A stretch of 64,000 bases of DNA. Origin: Morinoia aosen. Its lineage: Eukaryota > Arthropoda > Malacostraca > Amphipoda > Talitridae. A program made the translations under genes and the position numbers. Every line of letters begins with the position of its first letter. Positions within the stretch are counted from its first letter, which is position 1. The stretch is from positions 25,662,355 through 25,726,354 of the forward strand of contig CM059571.1 in NCBI GenBank assembly GCA_030386875.1, written 5' to 3'. The notes beneath the pieces were generated by a model, which did no database searches, was not told where the DNA came from, and worked only from the letters and a program-made list of their open reading frames with translations. Below are positions 54,301 to 64,000 of the stretch, in pieces.

Positions 54301-57300
54301 TGCTCTTCGTTACGTCTTAAAATAAGGGTTCACTAAATAATTGATTCAGATACTTTCAATACTCACATCAGACAGACTTTCATCTAACCCGATGGGTCTA
54401 AATATAATACTGTAAAATTAAAGCAAAAAACACCGGCGCACCTAAAAAAAAATTTCATTACTTTCGGCCCACACCCAGTACAGTTTACTCGTATCAACGA
54501 AACTTGAGTAAATTGCTAAAAAAAATCACTTTCGCTCAAGGTTTTGAGGATTGAACAATCCAAAATTTATCCAGAGTTTTTTTCATCTTCCACAAAACCC
54601 AACATTTTCCAGTACTCGCTATTAATTTACACCTTTGTATAACGTCTTTCTTTTGAGTCATTCCGTAATTTGAAATTATATGCGCAAATTTCACAATTTT
54701 CACGCAGAAACACGATTCAAGCTGCTGAAGAGGATCAGTAGAACAGTCAACACAAAGTAAGAGATGTCATTGAACTCAAAGCATGTAATGCAGCATTCTC
54801 ATCAAACAGTATACGAAGTTGTTCTCTTATCATTGCCCTATGCCAAAAAATGAACACAAAAGAAGCTGAGGCTAAGCTAAAGACGGAACTCACAGCATGC
54901 TCCTCTCCTTTGAGCATCTGCTCGCGCATGATCTTGGCGTAGGTGCGCGCGTTGACCTCCGGAGTTTTGCCACCTGCAACACGACGGGAGAGTTAGACAC
55001 GACGCATGGACTCGGGAGAACCTTAAAGTAAAGTCACGAAAATAATCGAAACCAAATTAGGAACTGAGTGAAGAATGGATGCTAATCAGGAGAACGAAAA
55101 AAAAAGGATGAGATTGAAGGCACAGAAAGTTAGATAGAAACCGAAACTAAATTGCTGAAGAAGCAAGAATTATCTTTGAAGAGATATCCAAATGAAATGG
55201 TTGAATGACAGAAACGAGAGGTACGAAGGAAATGGATTAAGAGAGTGCAAGGAAATGAAAAATAAGATTCTCTATCATGAATAATGATCTTTCAAAAAGT
55301 TGTTACCTTACCCGTACTGCAGCTCTGAGGTGACGGGCGCTCAGATACGACAGAAATGTCTTGTACGAACAGCGTAGCCCAAGCGCTACAGGGCTTCATT
55401 ACAAGGCACTTAGGCACCCACAAAGTACTTTCATCATTGCACAACAATGTCTAATTACAACTTCCAAGTAAGACTATGCAGGGCCTTGCATTCATTGAGG
55501 CCATGGATTCTGTTTAATAGGTGAAAATCTGCTCAACTACTGGCTATGAAATTTAGTTTTGGGCACAGCCCATTTTTTCCAATTCTTTCAATACAAAACG
55601 CTCGGTAAATTTCATAGCTGAATGCTCGTTCTTCGCTCGGTGCAGTCTCTGAGATGGCCAACGCCGACCACGCGCTACATGAAACCAAACTTAACGGTGA
55701 GAATGAAATAAAAAGAGACAAATGAGAGAGCAGCCGTCACCCCAGAGCTGGCCTGGAGTCCTATAGTACGTACGTGTCTGCCATCGCCGCTCCGCTCATG
55801 CGAACCCTTGTTCAGGGGATGCTAGTGGATTGCCTAGAAATAAGCTTTGAGATTAGTAATTTTCGGTAGTTTGTGCAGGCACGCTTCACTCACACACTAC
55901 AATAATCCTACCTAGCTCATGGCTGTAAATCGAAGGCACAGAAACCAAAGACACATTTGATATCAGTGAACCAAGCCGGGGGACGGACACTACTCTCTAT
56001 AGTTACCTGGGAGCCTCTCTCATATCGTCTGGCCGCTTTATTACTTTAGTTAATGCGTTTCTTATATGAAGTTTTCAAATCATTCATGTAGAATATCACA
56101 GGAAACTGCGCCGCAGAAACGAGTGATGACAAATACCTAACATCGGCCGATGAAAAAATTCAAGTAGTAAGTAATGCTGGGACACTAGTGCACTAAGGCT
56201 AGTATATTCTCTGATAACCACTCTATTTTTGCAGAAGAACATGGCGACAGGATAGATTTCTGGCTGAGTTTGAATGAACGTTGGACAAAAATTGAGCTCA
56301 ACAGAAGAACAGTCAAACAAGAACTGATTCGTCAATACCCAACAATAGCTTGAGATGAGGCAGTAACAATTGGAACACACAGTTGGGTGAAGTAGAAAAA
56401 GTTACAACAAAAACGGCAAATACAACATTTGCACTGCAGAGAATGCTCTTTCCTTGCAATTTCTGAACGAACATTATTTAACAGAGTCCAAAATAAACAA
56501 CGCGAGCATTAGAGATAAAAACTATACTCGAATTCACGTCAGAAGCAGCCAATGAATGACTGTTCTTGAGCGAGTGATGACTGCCTTGACATTACCTATA
56601 GGAGGCTAAGCCTACGACAAGTGCCTAAGACCGAGCAGAATTGGTATAAATCGAGCGGCAGTTAGCAGACAGAGAGGCTCATGATCATTGGATGCGGCGT
56701 GGTGTAGGAGACAGCCTGTAGCACGACACACGCCGTGGCAGGGGAGAACAGACGGGTCATTAGTATGAGTCAAGACACAGTCTTCTTGCTTTTTTGTTCT
56801 CTCGCAGATAAGTATCGAAGGAACCTAGGACGAAACCCACGACCAAGTCTTTCAATACCGCTCACTTTCTTAGAGCTTTCAGCAGATGATAACATTTGGT
56901 TGCCTCTCAATAAATTTTCAAGCTCACATCCTAAAATTCAAGTTGCTACATACCAAATTAATCAGAAACTTATGCCAATGAGGCATGAAAACTCGACTAC
57001 TTGAAGAAATTTTGTGTGATCAAATTTTCCAACACTTTAAAGTGCACACTAATGAATTTTTTTTTTGTGGAGCAGGTCCAAAAACTTGAAATAAGTTCAG
57101 CAGATTCCCAGTATTCAGCAATAAAGCCGATACTCCAAATTCATTAAATTTTGGGTTTGCTGATTCATAATAGAAGAAATAGAAATTCAAGGCAAAGAAA
57201 TGAATGATTTCCCCAACCTGCTCCTTAAATAACTAAAGACAATCCAAGTACTTTAACATTTTTGATTGTGATTCCGATCCATTTGTCAAAGTCAACTTGT

Positions 57301-60300
57301 AATTTTGGTGGACAAAATTTGAAGAAAGTATTTACACCTCTTTTTTTTGACGATGGGTAAACAAGAAAGATAAATAACGACACTTCAAGTTTATCCACGT
57401 AAACATTGGCTCACTACGAATTTCGGGCAACCTTCATTTGATCTCAAATTTCAGGTCTCGCTGGACATGATACATGTTCGAGCCGAACCTCTGACGAGAT
57501 AGAAATCTACCGACGTAAGAAAATCCTGCACTGAGCAAGAATCTCTTAGAGGCAGTAGTGTGGCTAATATAAGTACATAACACTGCAAATTACGATAGCA
57601 GACGTGGTCAGCTCCGATCACCTGAAATGTACATGGTTGGTATAAATAAAAAGAAGCTGCTAGGCTAGACTGCAGCAGCATAACAGACAGCATCAGGAAT
57701 CAATTGAGCATATGATACGTAGCTTTTTGAGCTTAATTCAGCGATACTCAAAGTGAAGACAAAATCAATGAAGATTAACAAGCAGCTCGAGAGCTAGAGA
57801 TCAACGAACCATTGATTTGGTCACTGAAAAAACTCCTTCTCAACTGTTTTTAAAAGTTAAGACTTGAAAACGTAGAATTTTCACAGAGCACCCACAAGAC
57901 GAAGGTACAAGGTAAATAACTTTCTAGCGTCATCAGCACCTTCTAAATTCTTCGTAATTCAAGACAACAACAATTTCAACAGGCAGACACCAAACACTCC
58001 ACTTGTGCAGGGTCACAGAGTGCTCCAGAATAAAGATCTCAGCATATCCTGCTCAAGTGAATACAAATTTTCATTGCAGTAAAATTTGAGTACTTCCAAT
58101 GAAGAATTAATGAACAGCACAATGGACAGCCCTGCACAAGCAAATCCAGACACTCGTACCTAATAATACAGAAAATAAATTTTCATTTGTACACGCAGGC
58201 GCCAAAAAAGTAGGTTAATAATAATCCATCACGTATTATCAGTTTCCATACATTCTTATTACACTAAAAATTATTTTTAATCCGATCCTTTTGAAGCTTC
58301 ACTACTATAACAAAGCTGAAACCTGAAAAACGCAATGGATTATCATCGAAATAATTGGCGCCCGAGTACGATATGAGCCTTGACAGTTGCCACACCGCGT
58401 CCCCGTCTACACCACGTGCGCGGTAGCCGTGCTGGCTTACCTCGACACCCATGGTGGACAGAGCACGACAGAGAACCCAAGGAAGGCCTGGTCTGCACCA
58501 CCACCACCACAGTGGCCTGACAAAGCTCACTGAGGGTAGCAACAGAGCCAGCAACTCGCCCATTGGGCCGTGCAATTGTCAATGCTCAAAAAAAGAATAT
58601 CACACACTCACGGTACCTTGAGAACATTTCATAGGAGTGACGCACACATTTGCGTGTGCTTGAGTAACTGCTTTTTTTACTAAGCATGGTTAGATTCAAA
58701 GAGCAAGAGAAGTAAATGCTATCTGCAAGGTGTGTTTACATGGTCAGAGGTTGATGCCCTCAAGCTATCGTGAGGAAAAATAACACTACACAAGCTAGTT
58801 TAAACCAGTTTCATTTCTTCAAAACCTCTCCAGAACGGTAGAAATATCATAGCAACAAACAATGTATAACAGAAAAGCATCGTATGGCAGTCATTGACAA
58901 AACGTAAAAAGCCAAACTTCAACAAAAGACCAACTAGTTCAAGATTTAAGGGTAAAATTTGAGCAATACACATACGATAGGATAGAAATAACTATTTCTT
59001 GAACTCCTCATGAAGTTTCAATTCAAACTACAGCAGGTTCAAAGTTCCTAACGAGGTTTTGAAGAAAGAAAGAATGACCTCAATTGGAACTAAATTACAA
59101 TGCTTAAGGTAGTAAAACAAATGCCTATCACAACACATACCATCAAGGAAAGGATCACTGCGGTCTGGGGACAGGACTTGTGCCCTGCGCCTCGCCCTGT
59201 AGTCGTCCTCGCGGTCTGCGATTGTCGGGCGCTTGTGTTGTGCCATCGGGTCGTGGTCCTTGTCAACCTGTGAACACACGCACGCGTTAGGGGCTGGTGC
59301 TCTGTGGTGAAGGGGCGTGGGTGTGATCTGCTGTGTATTGGAGGCTAGTGCTCTGCAGTGGTGGGGCGTAGGTGTGATCTGCTGTGTATTGGGGGCTGGT
59401 GCTGTGGTGGTGGGGCATGGGTGGGATCTGCTGTGTATTGGGGGCTGGTGCTGTGGTGGTGGGGCGTGGGTGTGATCTGCTGTGTATTGGAGGCTGGTGC
59501 TCAGTGGCAGTGCCGGATGAGGCATAAGTACAATACGCACTGCAAGCATTACAAACCGCTGCAACAAAGCACAGTTTCTGACAGCAGCAGAACGAGTGAT
59601 AATGCGAGCGTGATCTACAAACTGCGTGGATAATTCAATGAAGCTGCATTAACCCTTTGCCTTCTGATAGTAACTCCAGTGCCAGGTGGGCTAATGTTTC
59701 CAGTTTAGTGCAAATAAGACAATTTTAAAGTAATTTTACCAGTGAGGTAATATTTTGAAAAACATAATGAAATTACAGCAATTAATAACATTCATGAAAC
59801 TTTATTTTAGACATTATAGCAGTCTATCAGGCGTAATTTGCTTTTGATTTCCACCAAGTTTAGGCCGCATTGTACATGCAACGCATTGAATAGCTTCTTC
59901 ATTTTAAACAGGAATGAGTTTCTCTTTCCAGATGTTCTTTCATTCACTAAGTTTGAGTAAAAATTAGATTTTCAAATTCAAAAACTTACCTTTTGGTATC
60001 AAACATTTTTCTTACAAAGCATGCATTTATAAACAAACAATTTTCTAGTTTGAAATAGCAAATTAGGCGCATGCTTAACCAGAAAAAACACTTGCCAGGT
60101 AAATTTCACTGATATTTCAGGGTACTAAAAATATTTATCCCTCAAAACTTTTCCGTAAGTATGTATACAAGTTATGGTACACAAAGAGTTCAAATATATT
60201 GCCCAGAGCCAAGTATGATACATATGGATGAAAGACAACTGCAGAGATATGATCTACTCACCGTGTCTTTCATGAAGAGACTGGGGGCTGAGAATCCAGA

Positions 60301-60342
60301 TTTGCGCCCCAGCACAGGCATGCTGACGTCATCATCATCCTC
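48159..60342 (-). CDS. SF3B1: SF3B1, splicing factor 3b subunit 1 (5'-incomplete)
   Basis: Core scaffold of the SF3b complex in U2 snRNP, in the nucleus. It clamps the branch-point helix and recruits U2AF through Trp motifs. Coding joins on minus: 60342-60262, 59267-59141, 54973-54894, 52115-48798, 48338-48159. All introns are GT-AG and phases agree. The 1261 visible codons match the order of the metazoan protein (about 1300 aa), and only the N-terminal ~60 residues are missing, beyond the right edge. Visible are an acidic EDDDD stretch, [17 protein letters not shown], six RW/W-E-TP-type U2AF-ligand motifs, the SF3B6-binding segment ([20 protein letters not shown]) and the HEAT superhelix. 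Residues equivalent to human R625/N626 (YVRNTT), K666 (HTGIK) and K700 (DEQQK) are conserved. The C-terminal end ([16 protein letters not shown]) diverges from other animals. Confidence 0.97.
48339..48797 (-). other. SF3B1: SF3B1 intron (459 bp)
   Basis: Donor GTAAGT at 48797-48792, acceptor AG at 48340-48339, phase 0. No repeat recognised inside. Confidence 0.9.
48798..52115 (-). CDS. SF3B1: SF3B1 main exon (3318 bp, 1106 codons)
   Basis: Runs from [20 protein letters not shown] to RVALGPLK in one exon. The first ~270 codons are the Thr-Pro/Trp-rich region: [46 protein letters not shown], then a Met-Thr-Pro-Gly repeat block. The SF3B6-binding segment and [12 protein letters not shown] follow, and then about 20 HEAT repeats starting near [20 protein letters not shown]. 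Antisense frames up to 322 codons across the TP-rich part are shadows. Confidence 0.97.
52391..52432. repeat. (TTA)n-like microsatellite
   Basis: Imperfect TTA repeat directly 5' of the ~350-bp repeat copy, as at 6871. Confidence 0.7.
52433..52782 (+). repeat. Dispersed ~350-bp repeat family, copy 9 (full length)
   Basis: Near-consensus copy: AAGTTTTAGCCTCCCTTAACC, AACGCGGAATCTATGCACAA, GGACAGCAGTGAACCGAAAA, GGAGCGCTAATTCCCATAGA, GTTGTCTCCCCCTGAGGGG. Antisense to SF3B1, in its intron. Confidence 0.8.
54894..54973 (-). CDS. SF3B1: SF3B1 exon (80 bp)
   Basis: Encodes [20 protein letters not shown] then KGEEHA, corresponding to the family's GGKTPDPKMNARTY...MREQ segment. Flanked by TTGCAG acceptor and GTGAGT donor. 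Confidence 0.94.
54974..59140 (-). other. SF3B1: SF3B1 intron (4167 bp)
   Basis: Donor GTATGT at 59140-59135, acceptor AG at 54975-54974. The flanking exons join in frame to DGGKTPEV, so no exon needs to lie inside. A GC-richer island (58370-58600) has no SF3B1-like coding. Confidence 0.88.
59141..59267 (-). CDS. SF3B1: SF3B1 exon (127 bp)
   Basis: Encodes [20 protein letters not shown], then [20 protein letters not shown] and LDG. Equivalent to the conserved IADREDEYKKHRR...SPERLDPFADG segment. Confidence 0.95.
59268..60261 (-). other. SF3B1: SF3B1 intron (994 bp)
   Basis: Donor GTGAGT at 60261-60256, acceptor AG at 59269-59268 (TTCACAG). Phase 0. Holds the minisatellite. The rest is AT-rich. 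Confidence 0.9.
59288..59512. repeat. 49-51-bp minisatellite in SF3B1 intron
   Basis: Four to five units with GGGGCGTGGGTGTGATCTGC and TGTGTATTGGGGGCTGGTGC. The phrase CTGTGTATTG recurs at 59331, 59382, 59431 and 59480. It lies about 20-240 nt upstream of the exon's 3' splice site in gene orientation, where it reads as a C-rich strand. Confidence 0.88.
60262..60342 (-). CDS. SF3B1: SF3B1 exon (81 bp), first visible
   Basis: 27 codons: [20 protein letters not shown] then SLFMKDT. Matches the acidic EDDDDD...LGQKKPGYHAP segment of the family. Preceded by TTTTGCAG. Earlier coding exons were not found before the window ends. Confidence 0.9.
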
Positions 60343-60539
60343 CTGCAAAATTAGGAATGTTCCAATTATGCCCGTTTCACAATATTGGGGGCACAAAATA
60401 TGTGTTCTCAAGGTAATGATGTTTAAATAGTGAACCCCTACAAACCAACTAACACATCATTCAAGGAATTCACTACCAGATTACAATAAAACTTAGTAGT
60501 CCAATCAACTTAGCAGTTGATTGGACTTTTCAAACGTAA

Positions 60540-60886
60540 GATATTAGTTCATGCCTCCCTAAATGCAACAAAGGCATTCCAAAGAAAGGAAGGCACTATT
60601 CAATGAGGACTGAAGAGAATGTGCAATCTGTATAGAATTAGTGCACAAAGTGTATAGAAACAGTAAGTTGAGAAAAATTTCACAAAACAAGATAAAAATT
60701 GAAGAAGAAAGTAGTAGATGCAGAAAAACATGACAGCAGGTAATAGAAAAAAAGTGGTCCTTAACATAAAAAATATATTTTAATAAAAAGAAGGCCTACC
60801 TAACTCTCAGCTTGGGCCCTCACACATTTTCGCCTGGGAGAGCTGATACCCATAGATAAAATAGATGTATCTTTAATGGGTTAAAA
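60540..60886 (+). repeat. Dispersed ~350-bp repeat family, copy 10
   Basis: CATGCCTCCCTAAATGCAAC, AAGGAAGGCACTATTCAATG, GAAGAAGAAAGTAGTAGATG, CTTGGGCCCTCACACA, CGCCTGGGAGAGCTGATACC. Antisense to SF3B1. Confidence 0.72.
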
Positions 60887-61104
60887 ATTAATGCTATTAA
60901 ACTATAGACACATAATGACCATTACATGTTGGTCATATAGTAAAGATAAGCTTTATTGAATAGTTTTCAAAATTGAATTTTGTGTTTCACTAAGAAAATT
61001 CATTTCAGGAAGGAAAACCAAAATCATTGCAATGAATCAGTCTAACTGTACTTTGACTAAAAATAGCACATACAATCTAGCAAAATAAAAGCTTGTGATT
61101 GAAT

Positions 61105-61460
61105 TAAGAAATAAATTCGAGTCACCCTCAACATAACAAATGTGTCCCCAAGAGAAAATAGTACCTTTCAGTATCTGAGTTGTGGAAACAGGAACTTACA
61201 GAATGTACAAGATGTGTTTTTACACACAACCCCCTATTCTTAGAGAGAAAAAGAAGTATGAAAAAAAACATGAACATTGAACAAGTCAGACGTACTAAAA
61301 AAGAAAACAGCAGTGAAAAAAGAACGCATGATTTAAAACAAAATTTTTTACTCATTTTCAACAAAGTGGCAGGTCTACGTAACTTTCAACTTGAGACTTC
61401 ATATTTTATCTTTAAGCAAACAAATTCCCAATTTACAGTAGTTTTACACACTTTAAAGAA
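61105..61460 (+). repeat. Dispersed ~350-bp repeat family, copy 11 (old)
   Basis: Diverged but collinear: CACCCTCAACATAACAAATG, AGAGAAAATAGTACCTTTCA, GGAACTTACAGAATGTACAA, GAACGCATGATTTAAAACAA, and TCAACTTGAGACTTCATATT. Confidence 0.5.
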
Positions 61461-62624
61461 GAAAAGTTTGTGATATTTTATGTTATTGTTTGAGACTTCT
61501 CCATTGTGAATTTGGGATCAAGATAACACTTTATACATTTTAAGATGTTTACAATTTAAAATGTGCCAAACTGGGCCTGAAATGGGGAAGGCCAGCTAAA
61601 TTTTACACCACAACCACACATTTTGTCACTCTTCTATGCATGTAAAAGAATTCAATTTTCTGAATGAAGGCCATTTACAAAGTGTAGTAGAATGAGGACA
61701 AATACAGCTTTGATCTTTCAACATAAATTACTTCTTTTTTTAAAATAATGGAAGGAGAATTGTAGCACTCCTTACCCAGCAATGAGTACTATGAAGGAGA
61801 TTAAGATAAGCATTTGTCCAGGTGCAAGTAAATCAAAAGAATGCTCCAGAACCTCCTGCAGCGATGTTTTTCCCCTTAAATTTTGGGAATTTTATCCCTC
61901 TCAGTTTTCTGTATAACCCACATCATAATCTACTTGACAAGAGAAGTATTTTCAATCCTACCCTGCACATTATCACAAGATTCAGTAAAAACCTTCCAAC
62001 CAGAATAACTACTGAACATAAAGATGAGTGCTACTTAAGTATATTTCTAACTCTTGCTTTATAAAAGTTTATTCATGTCCGATATTGTAATGTAAACTGA
62101 GTGTTATACTGAAGCTCACTCTTCAACTCAAAATTTAGAGTCAAAAGTTAGCACTTCTATATTACATACCAAACATCAACTGGGCCCATTGAGGGGGATG
62201 TCTGCCCAAAATCAAGGAAATGGCTGTAATGTTTGTTGTGTTGGATCAACCAAGATTTATAAAAATGGGCATACGTCTGTATTTCTGGAAATGAATAGGG
62301 GTCGTCTCTATAAATTTTTCCCATTTTTTGCCATGATTACAAATACAGAGATACTGGGGAAAAATAAGAGGTTAATGGTTATTTTTCAAAATCTACTTTC
62401 TCCATGAGTTTTTATAATAAAGCAATGATTCCAGGTATCATTGGATATGCAAGAAACTGTTGTATTTACTGACATTAAATTTTTTTCAATTTATAATAAT
62501 TTCTAGTTGCATTAAAAAATGTACAGAAAAATTATTACCTTTTCCAATTTTTTTCCAAGTTCCATATATATGAAACCATTTCAAAATTGAAAATATCCCT
62601 TCAACTCATCATGCGTCAGAATAG

Positions 62625-62985
62625 ATTAGATTATTAGTTAGTTTAAGCCTCCCTATCCGCAACAAAGGCTATCCAAAGAGAGGAAGGGAGAAGGCACCAT
62701 TTAGAATGGAGTTAAGGAAACGCAGAATCTATGCAGAAAGGGAACAGAAACAGAAAGCTAAGAAAGAAGATCAGGAAACAAGAAAAAGTTGAAGAAGAAA
62801 GTATTAGGTGCTGAAAAACAGGACAGCAGTGAACCGAAAAAAGATGGTCTGTAACAAAACAAAAACCTATGTTATTTTAACAGAAAGAAAGCATACCTAA
62901 CCTTTACCTTGGGCCCTCACACAGTCCCCCTCCCCTGGGAGTGCTAATTCCCATTGATACAATAGTTGTATCCCCCTGAGGGGTC
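62625..62985 (+). repeat. Dispersed ~350-bp repeat family, copy 12 (full length)
   Basis: Complete from AGATTAGATTATTAGTTAGT and AGCCTCCCTATCC to GGGAGTGCTAATTCCCATTG and GTTGTATCCCCCTGAGGGGT. Used with copy 9 to define both ends of the family. Confidence 0.8.
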
Positions 62986-63539
62986 ATCAGGCATCAACTC
63001 TTCGAGCATCCAGTGACACCTATATCATTGCTACATAAAAAATACTTTCTGATAAGATGTCTCTTGATTTATTTAGTTTTAAAAATACATATGAATGCCA
63101 TAGGAAGAACGGTATAGCTATTTCCCTGATTCAGCCAATTTCTGCGTGTACGTCCCCCTTAAGGACACCGTCTGGGTGGAAATCGAGATGAGTGTTGATT
63201 TTCCGTTTTTATATGCATCTTATAGAGGATTTTCTTGCACTTCCATTGATACTTTCCGTTTACGTCTACTCCGAATAATGCGCCCACCAGAGGGGGGGAA
63301 AGCGATGGGGCTGGCGTGACCTTGACCCCTACCCCCTCATTATTGGGAGTCAATTGAGCTTGTTTCTCTGCGGCAATGGCAATAGAGTTCGTTCATGGGC
63401 TACTCAAAGTGTTTTCATTATTCAAACGAATCATTCTAACGCTGAATAAATATTTTTTATAAGATTTTGACAATTTCAGAATTTAGCTGTTCTGCTGTAT
63501 CTCTGATACCGCAGCTTTCATTCATAGCTCGATGACAGC

Positions 63540-64000
63540 TGCAGTATCATAGCTACAGCTATGGCGAGCACACCAATCCAAAGGGCTTGAAAAGAGCTAC
63601 AAAACAAAGGAGTTGACATAAAAAACATGTATTTTGGTTGAAAAAAATGAAAAAATAAAAAAAGTGGTTATTTTGACAAATTATATGTATTGTCTTTTGT
63701 TGTATATTTTTTCCCAGAGTTACAGAGCTACAGCAATGTAAATGATATCAATCGAAAGGGCTTGAAAAGAGCTACAAACGCTCAAGAGTTAATTGTAGAA
63801 AATCCTGTAGTTCAAAAGATAAAAAGAAAAACAATTTTTTTGTGAAAAAACACGTTTTCCTGGAAACTTGATAATTTGTTTCTCAAATCCTACTCTTCCA
63901 CAATTTTAGAGCTACAAGAATGGTTTATATACCATTCGATAGGGCTTAGCAAGGTGTATCCATAAGGGGATACATTTTTCGATACATCAATTATTTTGAA
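63540..64000. repeat. Degenerate ~175-185-bp tandem repeat at the right edge
   Basis: The phrase AAAGGGCTTGAAAAGAGCTACAAA occurs near 63580 and 63756, with a weaker AGGGCTTAGCAAGG near 63941. AGAGCTACAGCAATG-type phrases precede each by about 30 bases. It continues past the edge. Confidence 0.6.

Larger units (their letters stand above)
52116..54893 (-). other. SF3B1: SF3B1 intron (2778 bp)
   Basis: Donor GTGAGT at 54893-54888, acceptor AG at 52117-52116 (TTTCATTTCAG). Contains a TTA-rich microsatellite and one copy of the ~350-bp family. The remainder is AT-rich without identified content. Confidence 0.9.
60343..64000 (-). other. SF3B1: SF3B1 5' intron (continues past the window)
   Basis: Contains three ~350-bp family copies and a degenerate tandem repeat at the edge. 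No match to the missing N-terminal coding sequence was recognised on the minus strand. Confidence 0.7.

Noticed and set aside
58264..58600. Extra SF3B1 exon in the GC-richer island of the 4.2-kb intron
   Set aside because: Neighbouring exons join in frame to the conserved DGGKTPEV sequence, and the island's translations do not resemble the family.
63159..63400. Missing SF3B1 N-terminal exon (a minus-strand SIAIAAEKQ-like translation)
   Set aside because: The similarity is limited to a few Ala/Ile/Ser residues, with no supporting splice sites and no other N-terminal motifs.

Overview
The window looks like nuclear DNA of an animal, most likely an arthropod. It is AT-rich, the one clear gene is split by GT-AG introns, and the rest is dominated by animal-type transposons: Tc1/mariner, Penelope-like, an RNase H-bearing LINE, tRNA-headed SINEs and several MITE-like inverted-repeat elements. 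I cannot name the species. There are no bacterial operons, CRISPR arrays or convincing free-standing tRNA/rRNA genes.

The only confidently identified host gene is SF3B1 (U2 snRNP splicing factor 3b subunit 1) on the minus strand. Five coding exons run from 60342 down to the stop at 48159. The first coding exon(s), for about the first 60 residues, lie beyond the right edge. One 3.3-kb exon carries almost all of the protein. Its introns hold several copies of a local dispersed repeat and a minisatellite next to one 3' splice site. A second, weaker host candidate is a membrane-protein exon at 11503-11764 that resembles the N-terminus of TMEM179.

Left part (1-22.8 kb): a nested inverted-repeat element (600-1542), scattered copies of a ~350-bp repeat family that all point the same way, a 13-bp tandem array (5.9-6.6 kb), a dead Tc1-like transposon (7881-9140), a ~93-copy 25-bp tandem array (13.06-15.38 kb) with a G-rich flank, and long stretches without recognisable content.

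Middle (22.5-31 kb): a cluster of non-autonomous DNA transposons. It holds a 249-bp palindromic MITE; three elements of one family with terminal GGTNNAT and 8-bp target duplications (23030-24270, 24508-24896, 25716-26518); and two inverted copies of a TA-target element (26607-28406, 29220-30863), each carrying the same SINE and the same exon-like segment.

Right-centre (32.6-46.5 kb): two Penelope-like elements head to tail, then a LINE (37389-46448, minus) flanked by an 11-bp target duplication. That LINE is split by a second LINE copy (38551-42934, plus) with a perfect 13-bp target duplication. The inner LINE is in turn split by a 1.3-kb TTAA-target element (39041-40346). The outer LINE has two further interruptions (about 43945-44335 and 45425-46320).

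The SF3B1 locus then fills 48.2-64 kb, with a degenerate ~175-185-bp tandem repeat at the extreme right edge. No operon-like cooperation between genes is visible. The biology is one essential splicing gene in a heavily transposon-remodelled neighbourhood.
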